NCBI GenBank assembly: GCA_017654935.2
Contig: CM065682.1
Span: 81,526,910-81,590,909, forward strand
Length of the DNA: 64,000 nucleotides
Reading direction: 5' to 3'
From: Phymorhynchus buccinoides
Lineage: Eukaryota > Mollusca > Gastropoda > Neogastropoda > Raphitomidae
Part shown: positions 34,589 through 45,894 of the stretch, in pieces
How the letters are laid out: each line of letters starts with the position of its first letter
Position numbering within the stretch: the first letter of the stretch is position 1
Notes under the pieces: model-generated
Database searches by the model: none
What the model saw: only the letters and a program-made list of their open reading frames with translations
Told to the model about the DNA's origin: nothing
Program-made: the position numbers and the translations under genes

Positions 34589-35182
34589 ATAAATCCTACA
34601 ACTTGACAGAAGCATGAGTAAAAGACAATGATTTTGTTTTCTTGAGTGATTTTAACGCCATGCAGGGTCTTTCAATTCACAACAGCTCACCTTCCAACTT
34701 CACACTCAACCATGTAAACGTCAAAAGCGTGTTGTCAGTTTGTCTGCCTCTGTTGTTCTCCCTTTCAAAAAGGGGTAAAGAGGAAAAATTATAGAGAAAA
34801 AGTGGTCAATAAAGCGAAATTGAAGATTTCAGCTTTGGCCGCAAAAACGAACAAAATAACACATGCTTAAAGACCCCGTGACGCACCACGGTTACGTCCC
34901 TTGTTTTTTTCTGTTGTTGTGACCCACTTTTGAATTTCCCCATATTCAAATTGAGGCTGCTCTTTAAACTGATGTGTTGCTTTCAATTTGGGGTAATTTA
35001 TATGGGAGTCAGACTTGGTCAAAACAAGATTTCTTTCCAGTTATAAGAGGGAAAACACGTGAATCCCGTGATTTTGACACGTGATCGGGTGGCTCTTTAA
35101 GAAGAAAAAATTCTGTTCCAGAGAAAGGCCGATTAAGCAGCTTTGGCCGATTATCCGATGGCCAATTAAACGGATTCCCCTG
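34358..35182. mobile_element. pogo/Tigger-like MITE, 825 bp, TA duplication
   Basis: Left end CAGTGGAATCCGCTTAATCG (34358) and inverted right end CAGGGGAATCCGTTTAATTG (35182) match at most positions. TA flanks both sides (34356-34357, 35183-35184). Across the TA the LINE frame reads YFWK / YVHEKLKMSTG without a break, confirming the edges. It contains a (TG)n (34531-34586) and a separate TTAA-flanked element. Words such as GGCCGATAAAGCGAATCGG are typical of pogo-type ends. Confidence 0.85.
34871..35096. mobile_element. TTAA-flanked 226-bp element, copy 1, nested in MITE
   Basis: Flanked by TTAA at 34867-34870 and 35097-35100. It matches the element at 51691-51921 in opposite orientation, sharing GTGACGCACCACG, TGACTCCCATATAAAT-type and CACGTGTCAAAATCACGGG words. 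TTAA targets suggest a piggyBac- or Kolobok-type mobiliser. Confidence 0.7.
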
Positions 35183-35900
35183 TACTTCCAAAAGTACTTC
35201 GAGTTTCTTTTACATTGATTTGCAAGTTTCCTTTCATAAGCTTTTTTAGTTTTTCTAATTTCGTTTTTACATTCATCTCTCTCTTTAATATATTTCAAGT
35301 AGAAGTATTTTTTTTCCATTTTTTCTTTTTCTAAATTCTTATTATTTTATGGTTTTATCCTGATATATTTTGCAGGTATCTCTGAAATGCATTTAATTCC
35401 TTCTTCTTTGCCTTAAGACATTTTTTATTTAACCAAAGTGGCTTATATCTTGTAGTGTTGATTATTTTCCTTTGGAATGTGCTTATCCATTGAATTTATA
35501 ATAACAGTTTTGATATAGTTCCATGTCTCATTTACATTATCATAATTGATGAGTGACCAATCCATCTTATTTAATTCTTCTCTCATTTCCACAAAATTTC
35601 CCTTTCCCAGGTCATACCTGTATTGTGTTTCATTGCTTAAATCCTGTTTTGAGACATGCAGTTGAAAACATAACAGATCATGGTCACTTTTCCTAGAGGG
35701 GCTAAGTGTTCTATATCTGACGTAATATTAGAATCACTGACCCAATCACTGTACCCAGTCTAAAAGGCTGGGCACATCTCCTTTCCTCCTGCGTGTGGGT
35801 CTTTTTACTTTCTGAACCAAAAATGCATCCTGTAACTTTTCCTTTAGTTTATCATTATTAATCTGATTGCTCCCTTGATTATAGTAACACTCCAATTTGA

Positions 35901-36139
35901 ATATTCTGTAAAACATACATAAAAAGGACACTAAAACATAAAACAAAATGCTCATCATGTACACTCCATACATACTTTTGGAGATCCAAATGCCAGATTG
36001 TTCAAATACATTTGAAAGGTCAAGGTCAAGGTCAAAGGGTACAATTTCTATACTGGACACATCAGCTTGATGTGATATACTGAACGCAATGACATTGGTT
36101 AGTAGGGGCACAAGCTTTATGTTTATTGGAGATAGATCT
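35901..36139. other. degenerate satellite/AGGTCA sequence
   Basis: Contains AGGTCAAGGTCAAGGTCAAA at 36019 and an early diverged unit of the 88-bp satellite (ACTGGACACATCAGCTTGATG). Confidence 0.5.
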
Positions 36140-36756
36140 AAATGGTAGATTGTTCGCTTTCACATACACTCCACAGAGTACAGTTTATATACTGGATATA
36201 TCAGCATGATGTGATATACCACCCTACATGGTAGATTGTTCGCTTTCACATGTACACTCCACAGAGTACAGTTTATATACTGGATATATCAGCATGATGT
36301 GATATACCACCCTACATGGTAGATTGTTCGCTTTCACATGTACACTCCACAGAGTACAGTTTATATACTGGATATATCAGCATGATGTGATATACCACCC
36401 TACATGGTAGATTGTTCGCTTTCACATGTACACTCCACAGAGTACAGTTTATATACTGGATATATCAGTGTGATGTGATATACCACCCTACATGGTAGAT
36501 TGTTCGCTTTCACATGTACACTCCACAGAGTACAGTTTATATACTGGATATATCAGCATGATGTGATATACCACCCTACATGGTAGATTGTTCGCTTTCA
36601 CATACACTCCAAAGAATACAGTTTATATACTGGATATATCAGTGTGATGTGATATACCACCCTACATGGTAGATTGTTCGCTTTCACATGTACACTCCAC
36701 AGAGTACAGTTTATATACTGGATATATCAGTGTGATGTGATATACCACCCTACATG

Positions 36757-37520
36757 CAGGGTCGAACAGTAACGGTTGCTCGACTGCCCGGGGCAAGTAG
36801 TCGTATGTGTCGGGCAGGTGGCGAACTTGACAACCTGCCCGCCGGGCAAGTACAAGTGCTTAGAAAAAAAATATCACCCAGTTTATTTCAGTCCGTTGTA
36901 AAAAACGCAAGTCCGGTTCTAGGCCTACAACGCAGGCAACATCAACAATGATAGGCCCTACTATCACCATGCTCGCGAGTAGCATCACTTCCGCAAAATC
37001 GGATAGCCATTTGTATCGAGCAAGACGATTGGCTAAAGAAAATTCATTATCCAATCAGAATGAAGCATACTTAGACAGCCTTTGGCAAAACGGCAGACGC
37101 GACGATATTATGACATGTGCTTCGGGTTCTGACAAGAAGAAACCAAAACAAACCACACTGTTGGGTTTTGTGGGGTTATCCACGAAACAGAAACAACAGA
37201 GTGTGGGTGAAAAACGGAATGTTGAGAAGGAGGAGTATGAGAAGAACACACGGAAGAGGAATGTTGTACTGGAATGGAAGAAAGAGTCCGAGTGGGTGCA
37301 GTTTGATGAAGAGGAGATGGTTCTTGTTTCGGTGCTTTTTTTTATTATTATTTTTTTTTATGTCATTCCCGAGGAGCTGTGTGACAGGATGGCCAATCAT
37401 GAAGACTCTTTCTACTAGCTTTTTCACTCATGGCACATTCATTTATTGGGCAGGTGGCTAAACCTGGGGGGGGCAGGTACAAAATGTGTTGGTTGCAAAA
37501 AAAGTTACTGTCCAACCCTA
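36757..37520. mobile_element. hAT-like element inserted in the 88-bp satellite
   Basis: Inverted ends CAGGGTCGAACAGTAAC (36757) and, inverted from the right, TAGGGTTGGACAGTAAC (37520). ACATG occurs on both sides (36752-36756, 37521-37525) as a candidate duplication. The second motif GGGCAGGTGGC near both ends extends the inverted similarity. It carries a fragmentary ORF at 36948-37418. The TIR style is hAT-like, but a 5-bp duplication is shorter than the usual 8. Confidence 0.7.
36948..37418 (+). pseudogene. fragment resembling BED/TTF-type zinc-finger N-terminus of hAT transposase
   Basis: A 156-codon plus frame. KKKPKQTTLLGFVGLSTK is followed by a basic region and NVVLEWKKESEWVQFDEEE, reminiscent of the text leading into TTF/BED zinc fingers of domesticated hAT-family proteins. 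The expected Cys pairs are missing: the frame runs into a hydrophobic FFIIIFFYV stretch. It is consistent with an internally deleted hAT derivative. Similarity is from memory of family patterns. Confidence 0.4.
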
Positions 37521-37660
37521 ACATGGTAGATTGTTCGCTTTTACATGTACACTCCACAGAGAACAGTTTATATACTGGATATATCAGCATGATGTGATAT
37601 ACCACCCTACATGGTAGATTGTTCGCTTTCACATACACTCCAAAGAATACAGTTTATAAT

Positions 37661-38440
37661 TAATTTATACTAGCGCAACGCCCCGTACCGGTAACGCCTA
37701 GTACAGGTAACGCCAAGTACCGGTAACACTGAGTACCAGTTTTGCCGGGTCCGTGAAATATTATATTTTTATTTTTGTGGCTGAAAACCCAATTTTTAGA
37801 CCCCTACTACTTTCAAGACCTACTGATCTCCATGACCTTGACCGTGACCTTGATCTGTATGCAATCATCAGAACAACCGTAAGCTAAAGTACCTACATGC
37901 CAAGTTTGAAGTCCCTAAGACCAATGGTGTGGACGTTATAGCCCCTTAAATATTGTCGGTTTTCAAGGTCATCCACCAAGGTGAAGGTCACAACGGCAAT
38001 AATTTATGCGCAAATGCCTTCCTCTCATGGTGATGCACGCCACCACACAAAATTGGAAACGATTCGGTGAAGCGGTTCGGGAGATATGCGTGGGACAGAA
38101 AATCCCAATTATTAGACCCCTACCACTTTCAAGGCATACCGATCTCCCTGACCGTGATCTTGACCTTCATGGGTACGCCATCAGCAGAATGGCCATAAGG
38201 GAAAGTACCTCCATGCCAAGTTTGAAGACTCTAGGTCCTGCGGTGTGGAAGTTATGGCCCCTTAACGGTTTTCGGTTTTCAAGGTCATACACCAAGGTCA
38301 AGGTCAGGGCGGCAAAAAGTTTTGCGCGGATGCCTTCCTCTCATGGGGACACACAACCACACAAAAGTTAAAGCGATTCGGTCAAGCGGTTCGGGAGATC
38401 CTTGGGAAAGACAGAAAAGAACAAACAAACAAACAAAAAA
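37661..38440. repeat. 308-bp tandem duplication with AGGTCA half-sites
   Basis: The text CCCAATTTTTAGACCCCTAC (37788) returns as CCCAATTATTAGACCCCTAC (38102), with matching GACCTTGACC, CATGCCAAGTTTGAAG, TTTTCAAGGTCAT and AAGCGGTTCGGGAGAT words in each. The 5' edge TATACTAGCGCAACGCCCC (37666) resembles 48468. A short GTACCGGTAACGCC repeat lies at 37684-37735. The array ends in A-rich AACAAACAAACAAA. Non-coding. Confidence 0.75.
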
Positions 38441-38788
38441 AGTAAACAAACCTGAACGAAAACATACTCCTTTGCGATCGTAGATCAGCAAAGGACTAAG
38501 AAGAAAAACGAACTGAAAGCCTACTTAGTTCAACCAGAGAGGTTCTTAATCTGTGGTTCAACCATTGTAGGTCCGTTTTAATAAATCTGGGGACCCACAA
38601 CTAAAACAAAAAAAGTATTCATTCTTCTCCATGAACATCCCCCACCGTACCCCACCCCCAACCATCCCCCGTCCCCCCCATCCCCCGTCCCCCCCATCCC
38701 CCCCCATCCCCCCCCTTGAGCACCCCCCACCACACCCTCCACCATTCCCTCCATCAGCCCCCCTCCCCACAGAGAGAGAGACAGACAG

Positions 38789-38847
<59 letters not shown>

Positions 38848-39017
38848 CAGACAGAGACAGACAGACAGAGACAGAGACAGACAGACAGACAGAGACAGAC
38901 AGACAGACAGCGATGCGCGTGCACCCCCCCCCCCCCCCTGAAATGTAGGGGGGGGGGGGCACAACTTGGCCTATCGCAGAAAGAGTGTTTCATAATCATT
39001 TTCACTTTGACCTCGCG

Positions 39018-39075
<58 letters not shown>

Positions 39076-39436
39076 TACTTCTTCTTCTTCTTCTTCTTCT
39101 AAGTTCTTCTTCTTCGGTCGTTCAGGCATGTTTCTGTCAATTACGAACGTAGATGCATCATGCTGCTGTTATGTGCCTAAGTAAGAATAATTAGGCCCAT
39201 GTCTGACTTCGGCTAGAGGAAATCTTTTTGAAATTATTTCTTGAAAAAAGGCAGGAGAATGGACCGGAAAAGCAGAACGATAGTAGATAACAGCATGCAA
39301 AGGGAAAAGGCAGAATCAAAGAGACTGACAGATAAGCACATAACTTCCAGAAGGTGGGGGAACTATTTGTATGGAAGACCCCCCCCCCTCCCAGTATCCC
39401 TAGGGGGGGGGGGGGAAGCTTGCTGCGTTCTAGTCA

Positions 39437-39495
<59 letters not shown>

Positions 39496-39960
39496 CTGTC
39501 TGTATAAAAATAGCTGCGGCGAGGCAAGCAAAGAGCCAAAGACATTGAAAAGTAAAGACTAACATCCGGTCCCTTTTCCCTATATGAGTAGTGAGGACAG
39601 AAACACTGGTTGTGTCCCTTTTAAACATCTTTATGACATAACACGTCGATAGGCCAGTTGAATTCTCCGTTCAAATTCCAGTCTGAGTCTTTGCATAGCT
39701 GCCACTGTGAACTACCCCACTAACGATAACTCTATCAGCCAGGCTCGCCGTAACTCTTAAGTAGTCCAGCTTCCCCTTTTAGAGTCTTTGGTTATGTGTC
39801 AAGTGTTGGTTGAAATTAGCATCCTGCAAAATAACTCGGGTTATAGCGCGCATTTATGAACGGATGCTGTTGAAATTTTGCACGACGATAGTCACTATCC
39901 CTGGTCACGCATGTTCCAAATCTCGAGTCAATGTCGGGTCTGGTTACGCCACGGTTTGTG
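38441..39960. other. simple repeats, no gene
   Basis: Poly-C-rich sequence at 38640-38765, (GA)n/(GACA)n at 38771-38910, C/G runs at 38926-38958, (GA)n at 39022-39072, (CTT)n at 39078-39100, C/G runs at 39379-39416, and (CT)n at 39438-39492. The rest shows nothing recognisable. Confidence 0.7.
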
Positions 39961-40310
39961 AAAACGTGAAGCGGCCTGTCGGCGCCCGTATCTCCGGTAT
40001 TTCTGAATCGATTCGCTTTCGGTTTGGCACACGAATAGTCCCCGGCCCCGGTCATCTTTCTGCCAAATTCGAAGGCAATCGGCCCAGAAACGCCGGAGAT
40101 ACGGGCGCCGAGAGGCCGGCGGATGCGCGTTTCGCGCATTTGCGAAACCGCGCAAATGATACGGCCGCCTCGATTGCCGTTGCCATCGCCCCGTTAGGGC
40201 TCACAGCAAATTTGAAGCGATTCGGTCGAAAAACGGTGAAGTTATAAGGCCCGTTTTGTGTTTCAGACAGACAGACAGACAGACACACGGACACTTGGCT
40301 TTTTACTATA
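39961..40310. repeat. dispersed repeat end with inverted repeat and (GACA)n
   Basis: GGCGCCCGTATCTCCGG at 39980 is inverted at 40094 (CCGGAGATACGGGCGCC). The element ends with GAAGCGATTCGGTCGAAAAA, TTTCAGACAGACAGACAGAC and GGCTTTTTACTATATGA. The word GCGATTCGGT also ends the 308-bp repeat, so the two may be related families. Flanked on the right by a satellite remnant. Confidence 0.5.
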
Positions 40311-41035
40311 TGATACTGGATATATCAGCTTGATGAGATATACCACCCTACAAAATTGTAAGCGATTTTGCACTGTGATATTGCGACAAAAAAATCAAGG
40401 TCAAAGGTCAAGGTCATCAAGATCACCGAGGTCAACAATGCTTAGCATTACATTTGATGTTAAAGGTGCAGGGCGCCATTTTCTTTCCCCCAAAACCTGT
40501 TCCACCGCAGAGGTGCAAAACGAAAACAATCGCTCACCCGCCGGACTGCACCTTTAACACTTTCAACACAACCCCTCTCCCTGCTGCTCCGTATTCCCTC
40601 AGGACACTGCAGTCAGGGAGTAGAAATTCATAAACACTCTGTTAACACGAGTGACCCTTCTCTTTCTTCTGCATTCCCAGGCCATATGACCATAATGGGT
40701 AAGGTACTTATGTATCTGTTTTTCTGTTTTTACTGGTCTCCCGGCTGCGTACAGCCGACACATTCTGATTTTGGAGGAATGAATGAGCCCCAAAGCAGTG
40801 TCTGTGTGTGTGTGTATTGTTACTCAGTAATATATGTTAACCATAACATCTGTTGCGGAAAAAAAAAAAATTACAACAATATATGGGGAGCAAAATGGTC
40901 TAACCGATATGGGGAACAAAATGGTCTAACCGATATGGGGAGCAAAATGGTCTAACCGATATGGGGAACAAAATGGTCTAACCGAGTTGGATATACGCTG
41001 AACACTTAACAAATTGGGTGCAGCAGGCTTTCCCC

Positions 41036-41105
<70 letters not shown>

Positions 41106-41375
41106 GAACAATCTATTAAGAGGTCTTTTAAAGGCTGGATACAAAAAAACAGAAAGAGAGAGCTTTATGTCAGTGTGAGGTGTTCATTTTTGTTCACACA
41201 CACAAGCAATTTGATGTTGAAAGGATAAAAGATGTGAAAAAAACATGCTTCTTGGCTCACTCCTGCTAACGAAGTGACTTTATCTCTATTGTGTGTGTGT
41301 CACTGTGTGTGGGGGGGATGTGAGTGTGGGTGTCACTGTGTGTCTCTGTGTGTGTATGTGTCACTGTGTGTGTGT

Positions 41376-41417
<42 letters not shown>

Positions 41418-41457
41418 GCGTGTGGGCGCATGTCACTGTGTGGGTGTTACTGTGTGT

Positions 41458-41538
<81 letters not shown>

Positions 41539-41690
41539 TCGCCAAATTTAACATTGGCTGAAACTGTATACTGACAACAAGCGGCAGCGGGCAGAACCCT
41601 CGGGAGCCCACATGATGGTCGGTCCTTCAGGAGGTAATTCAGGCAGGTTTCTCAAGATACCGATAGGTTTTTGGGGCCAAGGAATCCATT
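40311..41690. other. satellite remnant, 26-bp tandem repeat and microsatellites
   Basis: 88-bp satellite remnant at 40311-40352, AGGTCA-type words at 40397-40440, a four-copy 26-bp repeat (ATATGGGGAGCAAAATGGTC core) at 40882-40985, (CA)n at 41039-41102 and (TG)n at 41289-41540. No gene recognised. Confidence 0.7.
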
Positions 41691-41723
41691 TCTAATGTTT
41701 AAATGAATATTCAATCAGTCTAA

Positions 41724-43813
41724 GTGGTTGAAATGAACAGTGGCTATTTTTTCGCTGCTCACAAACACAATTATGCTCGTTACGGCATTTTCTTCTGCCG
41801 CTCTCTTACCTGGCTCCCACCTGAAGTTGAACAGCAGTTCCTTAGAGGAGAGCAGGTTCTTCATCACGTGGAAGGACTCTGGAATGGCATTCCATCAGAC
41901 CAGTTCATTGAAACTACATGGATGAAGCGAGGGAAGGGCCCGAGTGGCATAATTGGAGACACACAAAATCCACAAACTGTGGCAACGTGGGCCTACAGCC
42001 AGCACGCAGTCATAACACTGACAGGGGACTTGCAGATGATGACTGAAGAAGACAGTACACCAAAACTGGTGCACAACGAAGAATCCAATGGGCGAATTAA
42101 AACTGATGCACAGGATCGCCAGTCTCTCTGCTCCACGTTGTTAGAGTGTATTGACCCAATGGATCCCGACAGTCATCCTGATGGTGCTCTAATGAACGTC
42201 GTCACAGGAGCCATAGCACAGCAAGATGTGAACATTGACAGTGCAGTGACACTGGGACAGGAGCAGATGGAAACTTCAGAGTCTTCATGGCCTGAAGGCT
42301 TCTACAACCCAATCAAAAGGCAGGTTGTTACCTTTTCTGCCAACAGAAAGGCTGTCAAAGTTGGGGACGTTGCTGTTATTGACCAGGAGGCGATTTATGC
42401 CAGAGTGATTGGCCTGATGGTGAGCCAGCGGGATGTGGATCTTGGAGAGGTACTCAGTTGTGAATTAGAAGCATACCCTCCTTCCATGTTCCATTCAGAT
42501 GGAAGTATTCGTCTTGCCACTGGGAAGGCATGTTTGAAGAAATGTCTTGGTGTTGAAACATCTGCAAGGAAGTGGGGAGAACCTTCTGTCATCGTGGTCG
42601 ATGTTTCTGCTGTTCTAAGGACAATTCACTGGCCCTCACAGGGAACTGTACTAACATTTGTTGAATCTTTCAAGACCTGGGTTGCAGACCATCTCAGCCA
42701 TGTTGAAGTTCATCTGGTTCTGGACAGATACTACAACGTCTGTACAAAGAGCAGCACAAGAGCAGCCCGTGTTGGCAAAACAGGACCCTCCCAAATTTAT
42801 AAACTAACTGCAAAGTCTCCCCTCCCACCCAGGGATGCTGTACTTAAATGTGCAGCAAACAAAGTTCAGCTAAACCTCATCACATTTGAGCAAATAATCA
42901 ATAACCAAGAGTTCCTCGACAAAGTCACACAAGATCACCGCCTACTCCTGACAGGTGTTGACCCAGTGCCAACAGCAGTGTACAAGGGGAGAAAGAGAGC
43001 AGAGATTGACCTGTATTCAACTCACGAGGAGGCAGACATTATGCTTGTCAAGCATGCTCTCTGGGCATGCCAAACTGACGATGCTCAGGTCTGTGTCATA
43101 TCAGATGATACAGATGTGTTTGCCCTACTGTGCTATCACTGCCAAAAGTCTGGTTCCTCATCTCCTTTGATGATGCGGTCAACAGTCTACGGCAGAGTTT
43201 GTATTGACATCCCAGAGACGTCAAGAAGCATCCGGTCCTCATCCCAGAAGTCCTGGCCATACATGGTATCAGCGGCTGTGACACGGTAGCAGCATGCTAT
43301 GGTATTGGCAAGACAACAGCTGTTACCATATCAAAGAAGGGGTTCCTCTTGAATTCCCTTGGTGTGGTCGATGCACTGTGGAGTGATCTGGAAAAGGAAA
43401 CGACTGAATTCATGGTAGCTGCCTGCAATGGATCAGGAGTAACAATGAGTGAGTGCCGTCAGCGGCTATGGGCTTAAAAGACATCCAAATCCGCTGGTGC
43501 ACCCAAACTCTGTTCCTTGCCACCAACTACAGAAACATTTGCGGAAAACATGAAGCGAGCACACTTCCAAGTTGCGCAGTGGCATGCTGCATTGGAATCA
43601 GATCCACCACCTCTTGATCCGCGGGACTACGGCTGGGAAGCCGATGACGTAAACAAGTCCCTGTCTCCAATGCCTGTGCCAGCAGGTGTTTCTACAGCAC
43701 CAGACTACATCCTCTGGCTCATTCGATGTGGCTGCGAGTCATACACAGCTTGCAAGACAGGGAACTGTCGATGTACGGGCCGACAACTTCCATGTACTAT
43801 ATTCTGTGCCTGA
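41724..43813 (+). pseudogene. unnamed transposon-like protein with PIN/FEN-like nuclease motifs, frameshifted
   Basis: A 521-codon open frame (41724-43289) continues in another frame to 43813. N-terminal text AAHKHNYARYGIFF, LPPEVEQQFLRGEQVLHHVE and FIETTWMKRGKGPSGIIG has the look of a multicopy family seen across animal genomes. The middle part reads like a PIN/FEN nuclease: VIVVDVSAVLRTIHWP, VHLVLDRYYN, EEADIMLVKHA and VISDDTDVFALL give four acidic clusters. After a frame change near 43200 comes IHGISGCDTVAACYGIGKTT, similar to the helix-hairpin-helix that follows the nuclease core in FEN/XPG proteins. A Cys cluster ends the ORF (CGCESYTACKTGNCRC, then CTIFC). A stop also lies near 43478. 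Frame breaks imply a decayed copy, and the N-terminus may be truncated. Function not known to me. Confidence 0.6.
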
Positions 43814-45894
43814 GCAGGTGGGCCTTTTTGCTGCAACAAGTTCACCAGCAAGCCTCCTGATGATGACGACGAAGATGATGATGTTGTGCAGGAGACGGGC
43901 TAAAAGCTGTCTTCAATCTACTTTTGCTTCATCAGGTCATTACCATGTAACCAAAACGATGATAAAGACAACGGTGTTGTGCAGGAGAGGGAGGACAAGG
44001 ATCAGCAAGTCAATTTGTTTTAAAATGTCTTTCCTTTCCTTTTGACATAGTCAGAAGTGCTATATGAAGTGTTGCTAAGTTCCTATTACAGTTTATCAAG
44101 TTGGTAAGACACAACATCAATGTCAACTTGGTGCTTAATCTTTGTTGAAATACATGTGAACTGGTTCAAAGATACAATTTTAAAAGTTTTGTTACATGGG
44201 TTAATTTGTACGTGGACAATGAGAATGGATCCCCTTACACTAAGCACCTTACTATATATATATATATATGCTTCCGGTGTACATAAGTATTATGGTCAAA
44301 ACAATTTTGAATTTGGTAATGTTATAATTTCTATATGAACATTAGACATCATGAACACTGAAAAGCATTTCTTATCATCAAAAATATGATTTTATGGTAA
44401 CAAAGTGCCAAAGATTTAGTAACCGAAACTATTTCACAGCCATTATAGCCGCCATCTTGAAAACAAAAAAAGTGGTCAAATAACTATTCAAACGTCAGGA
44501 ATAAAAAATTATGAGTTTATGTGGCTTACTTCGAAAGATATAGTAATTACCTTATTCGGCCACCATCTTGGCCGCCATCTTGAATTGTGAAAATGCCAAG
44601 AGGGTGTCATTTGCACACCCGCCGGATTCTTGAACCTTATGGTCCAAAGCACTCAAAAATGCCAAGAAACGATTGTTACTAAACATTTCTAGATCATACC
44701 CCTCCACCACCAGACTAAAATGATGTATGGTTACTGCGCACAGCTCTATGTACTACTACTACACTAGATCGCAAACACCACAGGGATTAAATTGATTAAA
44801 TTGGCAGTTAAGTATTTTAACGGTTACTATTTACCGACTGACTAGACTGAATGACTGCAGATTAACACACACTTGGACAATGACTCAGCACAGCTGTATG
44901 AACACACATTTACTCATGCACACACTCACACAACCAACACACAAGACCTTACTTCATGGAACGGTGTGGAAGGGTTCAGGATGGCAGGACTCCACAGCCG
45001 TGTCAAAAGGACACAAACTGGTAACATAACCCAAACTACCCAAGTACTAACTTAATTAAGTAGACTGAGATGGAGCCGCAACTGTGGTGTATGGTCACAG
45101 GGGCCTCAGTCGTCTATCATCCCCACTAACCCCAAGCTACAACTCTACAAACCCACTACTAAACTACAAGACAACAAGCACTAGTTCCCTTCCTACACTA
45201 CAACCCCTTATGTGTAGGTAAACTAGCCTAGGTCTATCCTTATGTCCAGTAACTTCCCCCCACAGCCCCTAACAGTAACACTGCTGGCTGGAGTAACTGG
45301 AGACAGGTCTTTCCTTAACGGGGGTGCACATCCAGACTGACTGCTGTTCCTAACTCCGGCCAGTACGAGTGCAGGCCGTATGACAACAGCTCACACGAGA
45401 ACTTCGTGCAACAAGACAACGCACGCTTTTTACGTGCGTCACGACACAACAGCAGCCTAATCGAAAGAATAATTAGCTGTCAAGAAACAACGACCATGTT
45501 CTGATGTTGTTCTGATTTACAGTGGACACGTGTTCCCAAAAGGGCAAAACTTTCTCGTGGTTTTCTTTGAGTTTGGCGAAAAATAATCAGCAACTTTTAC
45601 TAGTTTTAGCAAGTTTACTTGTCTTCTTCTTCTTCTTCTTGACAGTACGTGGCCACAATCAACACTTTGATTATTATGCCACGGAACCGGGGAGGTTCGA
45701 GATCACTTTTGCCGGAAGAAAGGCTCAAGGCCTGAGAAGAAACAAAACAACAGAGAGAGCACAGATCATACGAAAACTAGGAAACTGTTCATCCGTTGGG
45801 TTGTTGGAAGAGGGGAGGAGGGGGTGGGGGAAGATGGGGGACCAAAGGGGGGGATGGGAGAGGGGGGGAAGGGAGAGGGGGGGGGGCTGTTGGT
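43814..45894. other. no gene recognised
   Basis: AT-rich to mixed sequence. Includes (GATGAT)-like text at 43860-43885, a short (TA)n at 44253-44269 and three GCCGCCATCTTG or GCCACCATCTTG words at 44450-44585. No domain-like ORF. Confidence 0.6.

Larger units (their letters stand above)
33235..35900 (-). mobile_element. LINE family G, minus copy with pogo-like MITE inserted
   Basis: Minus order: endonuclease-RT linker (35900-35320, with DHDLLCFQLHVSKQDL then NETWNYIKTVIINSMDKHIP), KKAYERKLANQCKRNSKYFW (to 35195), the MITE, KMSTGISALKK (34345), and the RT ORF (34256-33335). It is truncated at about 33240 after CNEEKDF where the palindromic element begins. It converges tail-to-tail on the plus copy ending near 32400. 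Its 5' end is truncated within the endonuclease linker. Confidence 0.8.
36140..37655. repeat. 88-bp satellite, ~9 copies, split by a transposon
   Basis: GGTAGATTGTTCGCTTTCAC recurs at 88-bp spacing (36230, 36318 and onward; first interval 86). The array runs to 36756 and resumes at 37521-37655 after the hAT-like element. Another remnant (ACTGGATATATCAGCTTGAT) is at 40315-40350. Units vary at CATGTACAC/CATACAC and GCATG/GTGTG. Confidence 0.95.

Noticed and set aside
38558..39075. Gly-, Ser/Leu- and Arg/Glu-rich ORFs
   Set aside because: Products of C-rich and (GA)n/(GACA)n simple sequence.
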